DNA of 64,000 bases, from contig JAALGY010000031.1 of assembly GCA_032358165.1 (NCBI GenBank), positions 1,178,001 to 1,242,000 of the forward strand. The letters are read 5' to 3'. Each line of letters begins with the position of its first letter. Position 1 is the stretch's first letter. The position numbers and the translations under genes were made by a program. This DNA is from Diplosphaera chodatii. Taxonomy: Eukaryota > Chlorophyta > Trebouxiophyceae > Prasiolales > Stichococcaceae. This document shows, in pieces, positions 10,601 to 21,461 of this stretch. The notes beneath the pieces were generated by a model. The model saw only the letters and a list, made by a program, of their open reading frames with translations. It had not been told where the DNA came from and searched no databases.

Positions 10601-13600
10601 GGACCACAGTGCAGTCGTTCAGGTGCATCGGCTGCCCTCGTCATATTGGCATTCCTGCTTGCTGTGGCTCGGATCACTGCTGGTCGCCAGCCCAGAAAAG
10701 CTGACGGCCTCAAACATGTTGCTGTACTGTACAGGCACGAGGTGCTGACCCACCACAAGGGCAAGCGGCTGCTGCGGCGCGGGTACCTGGTGGCGGACCC
10801 TGAGGTGCTGCGCCTCATCGAGCAGAACGAGGAGGTGCGGCGAAACTGGCCACCCACATCAGTCCGGAGCAAAGTTTATTCCGCCGCATCAGCGAATGTC
10901 TCGTTGGCTATGCAAGCCCAGCTGGCAGAGGGCTGCAGAGGGCTGCATGCAATGCAGCGATGCATTCACTACAGCAGCTTGCTCCCATGTCACAACCTTT
11001 CTGGACCAACCTCGCATCATCGGCTGCCGCAGATCGCCAAGACGGCATTCCCGAAGTTCAAGCCGATGCTGGTGCCGCCGGCGCCGTGGCGGTCGGCCAA
11101 CACGGGCGCGCACCTCACCATGCGCTCCTTCGTGATGCGCATGGGGGAGCAGCAGGCCAACCGCCGCCTGCTGGAGGCCGCCGACCGGGACATGGCAGTG
11201 GGCAAGCTGGGCGCCTCGCAGGTACTTTGACCTGGCGTCTGCCTGTCGTGCTCGCAACACTGCCTGTGGACAGCAGGCCGGCCGCAGCTACGGTTAGCCT
11301 CAGGAGTGAAGCAGAGTGCGAAATGAAGGTGCATGTTCAACACCTTCGCTCCCGCTGTGTGGCGGCTGATCTGCCTCGTGGTCACCCTCCTGCAGGTCTA
11401 CAGGGCGCTGAATGTGCTCGGCAACCTGGGCTGGCGAATCAACCAGCCGGTGCTAGATGTGGCGGAGGCAGCGTGGGCGCGTGGGGGCGACTACGCCGGC
11501 CTGCCGTCGCGCATCGTGCAGCCTGAAGCGCCGCAGCCGGAGCCGCCCCACCGCTTCAGGACAGCTGCAAGTCCCCAGCCGCACCGTCAGCGCCAGGCCA
11601 ACCAGCTCACAGCCCAGGTACTGGTTGCCATCGTGTCAGCCGTGCTCACTTGCTGGCCGGGCTTCGCAGGTGTTTCAGCAGGCATCAGGAAGCTGACAGA
11701 TCAAGCATGTTGGCACATGCTGATACTACGCTTGCTGATGTTGCTGCAGTGGGGCCCAGCATCCCCTGCAGAGGTCAGGGCCGTGCGGCAGGAGCATGAA
11801 CGGGACAAGAAGCATCGAGCCGAGCAGGCAAGCACTGCATGTGGTGTGCTGTCAAGGTGGAAAGACTTGCCTGCCACCACAGAGTCCCGTGCGGGGCACT
11901 GAGCCACGTGGTCTGCTGGCTGTGCATGCACACTGCTGGCTGTGCAGGGTCTGGTATTATATAGCCTCATGCTATGCACCGCGCCATGTGCAAGATCCTT
12001 ACGGTATGCTGCTGTTGCTGCAGTTCTCACAGCGGTGTGACCTGGAGTACAAGCTGGCGGTGGCGCGCGAATTCCGTGACGAGCGCGCCTTCTACTTCCC
12101 GCACAATGTGGACTTCCGGTGCGCCTGCATGCAATGAGAGGTGCTGTGCGATCACACACGATAGTGCACAGAACCAAGCACGTAGCTTAATTTTCAGACT
12201 GACGTGACGAGGCAACGAAATTCGGAATGAACATATGGCGTGTTCAGCCCTTCGCATTGCCCATATTGTTTGCAGGGGACGTGCGTATCCAATGCACCCG
12301 CACCTGAACCACCTTGGGTCGGACATCTGCCGTGGCCTGCTCCAGTTTGCACAGGCAAAGCCTCTGGGCAACACCGGGCTGTACTGGCTCAAAGTTTCGG
12401 TGAGTGCACTGCCCAACAGGCCACACTGCTGCTGCTTTATCTGCACAGTTTACTGCCTCATCTCATCACTCCCCCTTGTTGACTACTATGTGCTTCGACT
12501 GGCAGCTGGTGTGGGTACCTGAAGTAAGCTGATGCATGCTGTACAGGTTGCAAACCTGTATGGCGGGGGCGCTGACAAGCTGCCGATGGATGGCCGCGCA
12601 GCATTTGCAGATGAGAACATCGAGCACATCATGCAGACGGCGTCCGACCCTTTGAACCCAGAGCACACTTGGTACGCCAGCACCCCATCGATGGAATGTA
12701 CTATTTCCGCATTACATAACCTTGCTCACCTCCTGAATGCTGATGGTCGAGAGATGCCCCCTGCGACATTCGGCGTCATCCCACAGCTCGAACTCAACAG
12801 TTCAACGCCCTATGTTGCAGGTGGACAGAGGCGGACTCGCCGTGGCAGCTGCTGGCGGTGTGCATGGACATTGCGGGCGCGCTGCGGTCGGGTGATCCTA
12901 CGACCTACTGCAGCAGGCTGCCGGTGCATCAGGATGGCTCCTGCAACGGGCTTCAGCACTACGCAGCCCTCGGCCGCGACGCCTGGGGCGGCTCCGCCGT
13001 GAACCTGACGCCCAACGAGGGCCATCAGGTGTGTTCCAGGGGACCCGTGGCCCAGCTGCACCGCGCAAGGTGGCGGTGACATGGTATGATAAGCTGCCCT
13101 ACGTAAGCATGCCTGTGTTTAACTCACTCAGCCATCAGTAGATGTACAAGATGGTGTGCGACTGCGTGGCTTGCAGGACGTGTATACAGAAGTAGCGGGG
13201 CTAGTACGGCAGAAGGTGGCAGCGGACGCCGCAGACGGCAACCCTTGGGCGCCGCTGCTGCATGATGCCATTGACCGCAAGCTGGTGTGCATGTCAAGCT
13301 TGGCGTTGAACGCAGTGCATTGCGGACAACCTGCACCATGCCCAATGCAACTCTGCATCAGTGCTGAATGCTGGGCTTCATGTTGAAATGCTATGCACAT
13401 GCTCTGCAGGTGAAGCAGACAGTGATGACATCAGTGTATGGCGTCACATTCATTGGGGCGCGGCAGCAGATCAGCAACCGTCTCAAGGACAAGGGCTGGA
13501 CGCATGACAACACCATCTTCAGGGTGTCGAACTACGGCGCGCGGGTGCGTGTCTGAAGCAGTGTGTTGCCGGTCGTGTGGGAAGACCTGCTCTGCACCTG

Positions 13601-14609
13601 ATTGCTGGGCTATGAGTGCACCTATACTCCCCTGTGGGCTTTGGGAGGCATCCTCGACCGCTGGGCGCTGTTGACGTGCAGGTGACATTGGACAGCTTGA
13701 TGAGCATGTTCAGCAGCGCTAAGGACATCATGAAGTGGCTGACTGAGTGTGCTGCCGCCATTGCCGCCAAAGACAAGTCGGTGCACTGGGTCACGCCCCT
13801 CGGACTGCCCATCATCCAGCCATACAGGTAAGCGAGCAAGCATGACTCATGCGACGGTGACCTGACCCACTGTACATCCTTGACACTGCTCTCATCAGTC
13901 ACCACTGCATCATGCCGACTAGTTGTCATAGCAGCTCCGAGACCGTGCTGCGACAGGAACATGCGCAAGCAGGCGGTGAAGACGGTGCTGCAGTCGGTGG
14001 TGCTCAACAAGTACACGGACAGCCTGCCGGTCATGAAGGCGCGGCAGCGCTCCGCCTTCCCGCCCAACTACATCCACTCCATCGACTCCTCCCACATGAT
14101 GCTCACCGCGCTGGCGTGCGCACGAGAGGGTGGGTGCGGGGCACGCTGTCGAAGTGGCCGCTGGGACATGATCGTGCATGTTGTGCCACACGAGAGCATG
14201 TGTCATTTGCAGCCATGATTGCGTGTTGCTTATGTACATGCATGGTATTGCAGGGCTGGCGTTTGCGGGTGTGCACGACTCTTTCTGGACGCACGCGGGC
14301 GACGTGCCGCGCATGAACCAGCTGCTGCGGGAGCAGTTCGTGACGCTGCACTCCCAGCCGCTGCTGGAGCAGCTGCTCAGCAGCTTTCAGGTTGGTGACC
14401 TCAGGTTGTGTTCTTGGCAACAAGAACTGGCCATGAGCCAATGCCTGGACTTGCCTCAACTTAACTTCAGGGCACAACTCAGCAACCGTCTCAATGCACC
14501 CTCACATCCTACACAGGATCAGCATCCGGACGTGATCTTCCCGCCGCTTCCGGAGCGAGGCACGCTGGACCTGAATGAGGTCAAGAAGTCCACATACTTC
14601 TTCTCATGA
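7630..14609 (+). CDS. RPOT: Phage-type (T7-like) mitochondrial RNA polymerase
   Basis: Single-subunit RNA polymerase transcribing the mitochondrial genome. Exon 1 (7630-7978) encodes an Ala/Arg/Ser-rich N-terminus suited to mitochondrial import; some 20 further exons follow. Q-rich helical exons (about 8801-8930) precede the conserved N-terminal region ([17 protein letters not shown], about 9120-9200). The fingers/palm blocks are intact: [14 protein letters not shown] (about 11045-11090), DFR...[13 protein letters not shown] (to about 12330), motif A with catalytic Asp in [18 protein letters not shown] (about 12930-12980), motif [12 protein letters not shown] with the Lys and Tyr equivalents of T7 K631/Y639 (about 13411-13445), and motif [12 protein letters not shown] with the catalytic His-Asp (about 14270-14300). 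The protein ends KKSTYFFS, the family's usual C-terminus. Only one such gene is expected in chlorophytes, which lack the plastid phage-type enzyme of land plants; mitochondrial targeting is therefore the best guess. Confidence 0.95.
8673..8726. repeat. AT-rich inverted repeat in an RPOM intron
   Basis: Two perfect 17-nt arms (8673-8689 and 8710-8726, arm ACTTATTAATTTACCGT and its complement) flank a 20-nt loop. The loop contains a second small palindrome, GTAAC-TTC-GTTAC, so nearly the whole 54 bp can fold into one hairpin. The arms are about 76% A+T in an otherwise GC-rich locus. It lies between the exons ending at 8479 and starting at about 8801. It could be a foldback/MITE-like insertion or a structured intronic element. 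Confidence 0.85.
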
Positions 14610-15668
14610 CGTCTGCCGGCGTGGGGAGCGTCTAATTGTATGCCTTCGCCGATAGCCGCACATCAGACGCCATGTCGCCGCTTCAGCAAGGCTCGTATGT
14701 GCGAGGACAGTTGGTGCGAAATTAATGCAGCGAGTGATGAGAGAACAGGCGGGTAGCTGTTCATAGCTGCCAGTGGGAGGTTGTGTGTGTAGCTGCGAGC
14801 AAACCTGGAGTTGATCATTTTTATGATCCAGGCTGCCAAAGGTCGTGCAGGTTGTGCAGGTACGCGAGCAGCTCATGTTGTGCTGTACATAAGTAAAAGC
14901 GATCGGCTTGCACATTTCAGTGATCCGTTTAGAGGAGCAATGATTTTGCACTGGCGGCAGCCGGGACTCTACAATACCACAACTCTCATGAGTGCACCCC
15001 TGCACCAAACGCAGTGGGTCCGCACAGTGCACAGCATAGCCTGTGGGAGCGTGGCTCCAGCGTTGCTTTGCTGCAGTAGATAATAGCAACCTCTGCACTG
15101 CATCGTTGCCACCGTCTGGCCAACGCACCAGTGGCATTTGCAAGGCGAGTGCATCACCTAACAAAGTGCAGTTGCCCATTGGTTTCAAACAGGGCAAACA
15201 GAGCATCAGCAGGGGGCTTGCCGGCTGCAGTTTGCAGCACTTTTGAGCTGCACCTTGAAAGTGCCTGCGCGCATAGGCTTGCGGGCCTAGGCTGCTCGAT
15301 ACCGATACACCGCTCGATAAGTGGTGTAGCCATCCACATACAGCAGCTGTTGTCGGGGTGCAGCAGCGCACACCCGACTCGGAAGCGGTCAGCGCCCAAC
15401 AGATATGTGCTGACTCGCATGGCAAGTGGGGCTTGCGGGGTGCCTGCACGGCCGCGCTGCGCTTGACGAGAGCTAGGGAGCAGGTGGGAATGACAGCGTG
15501 CGCAAGCAGCAATCAGCTCATGGCGGCGCTGCGTGAGGTCTAGCGTATGCCGCACGTGCTGTTGCAGATGCTCATTAACGCAGCATAGCCATTGATGTTG
15601 AACCTGTGCGATTGATTCTGCGCGCCAGGTACCTGTACCTGAGCAGCGCTTGCAGCCGGCACCAGGCA
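14610..15668. other. Gene-poor stretch after RPOM
   Basis: About 1.06 kb probably made of the RPOM 3' UTR and the promoter of the next gene. A 302-codon open frame on the minus strand (14604-15512) has no recognisable domain, uses many Cys/His/Ser codons and overlaps the RPOM stop, so I treat it as chance. No tRNA-like cloverleaf was seen. Confidence 0.4.
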
Positions 15669-16178
15669 TGGCGCGCCACAGACACGTGCACATGTGCGCA
15701 CTTTGCGGCTCAGACACGGGCGAGTGGAACGGGCGGCTGAAGAAGTGCTCCGCATGCCGCCGGGTCACATACTGCTCCAGACGGTGCGCCTGAACACCTG
15801 CCATTCTCTGCATGTGGGGGCAGCCTCTGCTGGCGCATGCTTGCTTTGCTGGGGCATTCTTCCTTGTCTTGCATATCAGTGTCAGCACAAGATACTACGC
15901 CTGGGCGCTCTCCTGGCTGCAGGTGCCAACGGGCGCACTGGTCCGCACACCGAGCAGCCTGCAAGCAGGAGCCGCTGCATCTGTGGTGGCGCCAGCTCAG
16001 CGGCAGCAGCTCGCCGCAGCTGCCGTCGTGGGCAGTAGTGTTGGCGGTCAGCGCCGTGGCACTCTTGCTGATGCTGGTAAATTTCCCTCTCTCTCCCCAG
16101 TGTCATCACGACCATGACAAGTGCCCGCATCTATTAGCCCGGCATGCACAGCAGCTACGAGTTGTGCACCCCATCTGA
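15669..16178 (+). CDS. Small MYND-type zinc-finger protein, possibly membrane anchored
   Basis: The first exon reads MARHRHVHMCALCGSD...KKCSACRRVTYCSR (15669-15778), a MYND-finger N-terminal half (C-x2-C ... C-x2-C ... YCS), a protein-protein interaction motif. If the donor GTGCGC after AGACG is used, GT-AG introns with consistent phase lead to an exon RYYAWALSWLQ (about 15885-15921), an exon with a hydrophobic helix WAVVLAVSAVALLLML (about 15978-16077), and a last exon CHHDHDKCPHLL... that stops at 16178. In this model the last His/Cys ligands sit after the hydrophobic segment, which is odd. The alternative frame of the second exon would continue CQHKIL, closer to a normal MYND (C-Q-x-x-H), but needs a non-canonical splice. 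The finger is fairly safe; the C-terminal model is weak. Confidence 0.5.
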
Positions 16179-16872
16179 CATGCAAAGCAATTGTCCTGCT
16201 CGTATTGGCATAACGCCTCTGTCCTGCGTCCAGGTACTGTGCTCGGGTGTTTCGACCCGGAGCAGCTGGCTGTCATCTGCCATCCTGAGTCGATGAAATC
16301 TCGGGTTGATGTGTGGCCACGACAAACACAGCAGCAGCAGCAGACGTGCTGGCCGAGTTCGGCTGATGGCCTCAGCTTCGATCAAAGGGTGAAAGCAAGT
16401 GGCGCCTGGCACTGGCGCCAGGACAGGGGTGACATTTCGTAGGGTCTGGTCATGACCGGGGTCCAGACGACTGCTGCTCTTTCGTGGGCACTGCTTCACT
16501 GTCAGTTTCATTGCCTGCAACAAGCATTATTCCACATGGTTTGGCTGGGCGACGTGGGTCTGATGAAGAGTTAGGTTTGTTTGATGATGAGCTATCTAGG
16601 ATGAAGCTGCAGCTTAGCTTTGGACGGGGACGGAAGCCCGGTTTTGTAGAGCAGAGAGTCGTGTATCCTGTGAGCTCCACATACACACTGCGCATCCAGT
16701 TGCTCGCATACAGGCCTGACACACCGGGGTCACCAAATTGCTATTCCGCGTTCATCTCGCCGACCCTCTTGACGCTACCAGGTCAGAAGTGCAACTGAGC
16801 TGCCAGATGTACCGGCAAAATACCGCGTTCCCTGCTTGATCCGACCGCTCCCACCGTTGTCTGGGCAGCAGC
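16179..16872. other. Gap between MYND gene and subtilase
   Basis: About 700 bp with no exon I can support. It includes a short CAG run near 16330 and small open frames on both strands without domain features. It probably holds the 3' UTR of the MYND gene and the promoter of the protease gene. Confidence 0.4.
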
Positions 16873-19800
16873 ATGGTGCACAGGCGGCGGTGCGGCCGCT
16901 GGGCGCTGCTGTTACTCGTGTCATCAGCAGCGTGGGCACAGGTAAGACCAAGCGCCCGTGCCGCCGCAGGTAACGGCGTGTCGGCGAGGACCTGATATAC
17001 ATTTTTGTCGGTATTTCAGTGGAAAAGACGCCAGTATGGCCAATTTAACAGCCCATACCGCCGGATGAGTCACACAGCTGTGGGTGATGGCGTTGTCGAT
17101 CCGGCCGGCTGAGTCAGATATTGCATGTCCAAACACGTAGCGTTCAAATATCGACCCAATGGTTGAGTTCTAGCAGAATTGACGCGGATGTCATCAACGG
17201 CATGACCCCGCGGCCGGGTACGTCAGACGGCATTCGTCGCACTCGTGCGCTAGGGTGTCACAGCGTGCGCGAGTGCACGACGTCGTGCGGTAGTGCTGTC
17301 GCAGGCGCAAGAAACAGACAGCGGTGACGCTGCGGCGCCAGCTGCCAGCGACGCCGGTCGCCTGCCCAGGGTCATCATCCTGCGCAACAATGCCCAGGGC
17401 CAGGTGCAGCCTTTTGCAGTCCGTGCACATGCACATATTCCTGCAGGCTGAGGCCACGTATGATTGCATCTGCATGATGGTACCAGGCAGCACAATGCTT
17501 GATCATCGTGCCGCCACCGTGGTGCAGGTGTTCAGCGCCACGTTCAAGGGGCAGCAGACGACGCAGGGCAATGCCACCACCAACACGCCGCCCAGCGTGC
17601 AAGTGGAGTCCGTCGCACCGACGTCCAACCTGGAGGTGCTTGCGGTCAACCTGAGCGCGCTGCACAACGCGGGCAGCATCGAGGCCTTCTCCAGTGACTT
17701 TGGCAGCCCTTCCGAGCAGCAGCAGGCCCGCCTCACCGCCTTCTGCCGCGAGCTGCTCGCCGAGAACCCAGGTGCACTGTGCTGCCAGGCCCTCAGCTGC
17801 TAGCATTTCTACTGCAGCAGGTCCCGCTGTATCGATGCAGCCACATGGACAGCCATTCATCATGAGGAGGCTGCTCCCTGCTGACTGCGCATTGATAGGG
17901 AGGTTGGCATGGTGTGCAGACCTCAAGATCTGCGAGCCAGACAAGGAGGCCAGGCTGGATGTCGCGTCAGCAACCCCGCACGACCCGTTGGCACCGCAGC
18001 AGTGGGCGCTAAGTGCGATCAACATCAACGGAGCATGGAAGTCGGTGAGAGCCCGGGGCACTGCAGAACATGTGTGGCCAGGGGCTGCCAACTGGTTCAC
18101 GATTGACATGGCGCCTAGCAGTCCATACTAAAGCTGCGGGTTTGCATCAAACTGCTGACGTAATCCTTCTGGTCTGCTACCGCAGGACAACTCGCAGGTG
18201 TGGCTGCGTGTTGTCAATCGTGCTGATCCTCGTAAACCTGTGTATTGCTCCATCCCCCCTGCCTCCGTCAGTGGCTGTGGCCTTGCTGTACTAACGGTGT
18301 GCAGACGACACAACATCCATCTGATTGATAGTATCCCATGCACTCTATCTGCTGCGCCTGCAGGGAGGCTTTGGCAACAAGAACGTGCGCGTGTGCATGG
18401 TGGACACAGGGTTCGACTACTACCATCCCGACCTTGCTCCAAACTTGTGGCGCAACCCGGGGGAGATCCCCAACAACGGGAAGGACGATGACAACAATGG
18501 TGTGCTGCCAGGGTGTGTCGTAGGGTTTTGAACGCCTGGGTCCGAGATGCAAGGTGCATAGATGTGACGGTGCTCCTTTTTTGCTGCTCTGCCAGGTATT
18601 GTGGACGATGTGTACGGCGTCAACTTCGTGCGGGGTTCGACGAGCGGCGACCCGTATGATGACAACGGGCACGGCACCTTCGTAGCCGGCGTTGTGGGCG
18701 CTGTCGGCAACAATGGCGTGGGCATTACCGGCGTCTCTGAGGTTGCCAGCATCATAGGTGGGCAACCTGCAAAGCTCATCACACCTGGCAGCACCTGGCT
18801 GCTACAGGCGGAGCAGCATGCGAATTTTCTCAGGCTCAGGCTCAACTCATAGCACGTGTCCTGGGTGCTGCAGGGTGCAAGTTCATGGATTCCAGCGGGG
18901 TTGGCTGGGTCTCCGATGCCATCCGCTGCTACGACTACTGCGCACGCGTGGACGCCCACATTGTCAGCAATTCCTGGGGCATGTACACCAACAGCCAAGC
19001 TTTGCAAGCAGCCCTGCAGGTAAACTGGCTCATCTCAGTGACATATACCCAGGGTAGTGGGAAGTGGAGGGTAGTGGGTAGTGGATGACATTGTGCAAGA
19101 TCGTTGATCACATCGGGTCGGCAGGTGACAAACCTGCTGTCAAGTGTCTCAGGCGGGATGTTCTATCGGCTGCGATTTGTTAGACTCACTGGTGACAGAT
19201 ATGATGCATGTATGTAGGCGCTGGAAGCACGTGGCGTCCTGGTGACGGCGTCTGCGGGCAATGATGCTCTGAACACCGACTCCAACCCGCATGTGCCGTC
19301 CACGCTGACAGGAGGCAATCTGATTGCGGTCGGCGCTACACAGCAAGACGGCCAGTACTGGAGTGGGTCCAACTATGGTGAGTGTTGATGGACGTGCAGT
19401 CATCATGCAGCAGCGCGAGCTGCCTGAGGTTTTGCACATCAACAGAACCGGTCGTGCAGGCAGCGCAGACCCTGCTGATAGCAATGTTGCAAGGCAAATG
19501 TCCATGTGTCGCATCACCTTTGCGCCTGAGGCATCCACTGCATGCGATAGGCCCAGTCAGCGTGGATGTTGCGGCGCCGGGTGTGTCTGTGGCCGGTCTC
19601 GGAATCGGCGGCGCCTATATATGGATGACGGGCACCTCGATGGCCACGCCGCACGTCACCGGCGTGGCGGCCATCATCCTGGGCAAGTGAGATACTAGGC
19701 AGGCCTTGACGCCTGTACATATACCCTTGACTTGTTCATACATGTGACTGTCAATTTGTGCATTGGTGTAATGTGGTCAGTATATGCTTGCTGTGCCTAC

Positions 19801-21018
19801 TGGTCGTACAGCACCCGTGCCACGTCTGTGCAACTGCTGACATTGGCACCATACCAGGCGCCAGCAGGTGGCGTTGTCGCCAGGAGGTGGCGCTGTCCTC
19901 ACTCTGATGCTCGTGTCGCTTGCAGGTATGTGTTCCGCGGCTTCAGCATCAACACCCGGTACCCATCGGTGGGCCTCTCGGCGCAGGTCAGGAGCATCAT
20001 CCTCAACAGCGTCGACCCTCTGCCAGGTCGGGCTTGGGGCACCAGCTGCGCTCGAACTTCCTTTGGTGGAAACAGTCATCGACCAGATTCGCAGAGCTGT
20101 CGTCCTGATACACCTACATGGGGCTGCAGGTCCCAAAAAGATTGCGAACGGTAAGCTCAATGCTGGCAAGGCAATTGCGATGGTGCCAGCCAAGGCAGCC
20201 CAGCGGGTTGCTGCCAGCACCGTCGTGAAAGCACCGACGAAGAAGCCCACGAAGGCTTCAACAAAGGCTCCGACCAAGGCTCCGACAAAGAAGCGTCCAA
20301 CCAAGGCTCCCACCAGACTCACCGCCTTTTCAGGACTCCGCAGCGAGGGTAAGACGACAGTCTTGAACCAGCCTTGTTGCCATCAGAATACCTGGAGCCT
20401 CCTTCTGCACACATGGGACGATGAGGCGCAGCAATGTGACAGTTGATAACAGGACTGCCTGAGATGCACACGTCGATGCTGTGCAGCAGCAGCTGGAGCG
20501 CCCGCGCCGAGCCCGGCAGGTGGCGGCAGCGCCGGCAGCGAGTCGGCGGGAAGCTTTGCCCTGGCGCCCGCGTGCGAGTGCTCCTGCGCGGCCCCGCCGG
20601 CTGGCACCCAGACAGAGGTGGGTGCATGACGTACGCCTTCGTCCTGGTTGCTCATCAGCTGCTTGAGCCTGCTGTGCATGGAGGCTGGTGACTGGGAAAG
20701 TAGCTGCATGACGCAGGTGCACCATTGTGGCGCCACATCTGTGATCTGGCCACCTGGCCTGACTCGATTGTAATGTCCCCGCTACTGCAGGGAGCCGTGA
20801 CGCCAGCGATTGATGGCAGTCCGTTCATCAGGAGCATTGCACCTGATGGCACAGTGATTGTGAAGGACCGTGCCACAGGCGCTCTGGTGCCGCCAACTGC
20901 CATGGCAGGCCGCAAGGTACAGTCCACAGTGTACACACATGCAGCCGCCGTGCTATATGTCCACCTGGCTGTGGATTGTGTGTCTCAGCTCACGTGCATA
21001 TCGTGCCTCATCTTCTGA
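16873..21018 (+). CDS. Secreted subtilisin-like serine protease (S8 subtilase) with Lys/Thr/Pro-rich C-terminal tail
   Basis: Exon 1 (16873-16941) is a signal peptide: MVHRRRCGRW then LLLLVSSAAWAQ. A pro-region follows (17304-17402; about 17530-17770, FSATFKG...CRELLAENPG). The catalytic domain is complete. Asp is in VCMVDTGFDYYHPDL (about 18400), His in DDNGHGTFVAG (about 18665), the oxyanion Asn in VTASAGND (about 19260), and Ser in TGTSMATPHVTG (about 19640). SNSWGM (about 18970) fits the substrate cleft. After the domain comes KKIANGKLNAGKAI, then a KAPTK-type repeat tail (20221-20325), then an Ala/Ser/Cys-rich exon (about 20485-20616, ACECSCAAPP) and a last exon from 20791 (AVTPAIDGSPF...). 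The end is uncertain: reading through gives a stop at 21018, splicing at GTACAG would stop soon after. Chlamydomonas uses subtilases (sporangin/VLE) to digest the mother wall; a similar role in autospore release is only inference. Confidence 0.9.
19052..19078 (+). other. Potential G-quadruplex motif in a subtilase intron
   Basis: Four GGG runs (19052-54, 19059-61, 19069-71, 19076-78) separated by TAGT, AAGTGGA and TAGT. This fits the G3+N1-7 rule, on the sense strand of an intron just after the exon ending ALQAALQ at about 19020. Folding is not demonstrated. Confidence 0.6.
20221..20325 (+). repeat. KAPTK-type coding repeat in subtilase tail
   Basis: Imperfect tandem codon repeats encode KAPTKKPTKASTKAPTK then APTKKRPTKAPTR. 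The tail is rich in Lys and Thr-Pro. Such sequence could be O-glycosylated or bind the negatively charged wall; there is no direct evidence. Confidence 0.8.
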
Positions 21019-21461
21019 CCTGCTCCAAAGTGATCCACTCGCAGTTGCTGCATGGTGCTGAGAATTGAGCATGGACAAGGGATGGCAGCAGGCATGGACC
21101 GTGCAGTTTAGCGGCACTGGTATACTGTCAGCATGCCATATGGAGGCACTGCAATGTACATACATATGCTGTCTCTGCTCAGTCACTAGTGTAGTTTTTG
21201 TTGGGTCTTGCACGTTTGGGCGGCATTGGTATCGTTCCTTCTTCACGTTGCATATATTGCCATATCAGTATGAGTATGATAGATTATTGGACACTGGAAA
21301 AATTGCTGTTATTGCAAACTGCAATGTCGAGATTGGGTTGGCAAAACAGCATGTATCTTATAATAATATTCCCAACGGACACGACACTAGCATGCAGGGT
21401 GGCAAGACAAGCTACTCTATCTGTGCTGGCAGCAAAGAGGGCAGTGCTGCATCTCGTTTTT
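21019..21461. other. Tail-to-tail gap, subtilase / pocket protein
   Basis: About 440 bp between two convergent 3' ends. It is AT-richer than its neighbours (for example about 21190-21370), as expected for 3' UTRs and polyadenylation regions. No gene was seen. Confidence 0.4.

Noticed and set aside
14604..15512. 302-codon minus-strand frame after RPOM
   Set aside because: It overlaps the RPOM stop, has no motif, and its many Cys and His codons follow local TGC/CAC content. More likely 3' UTR.
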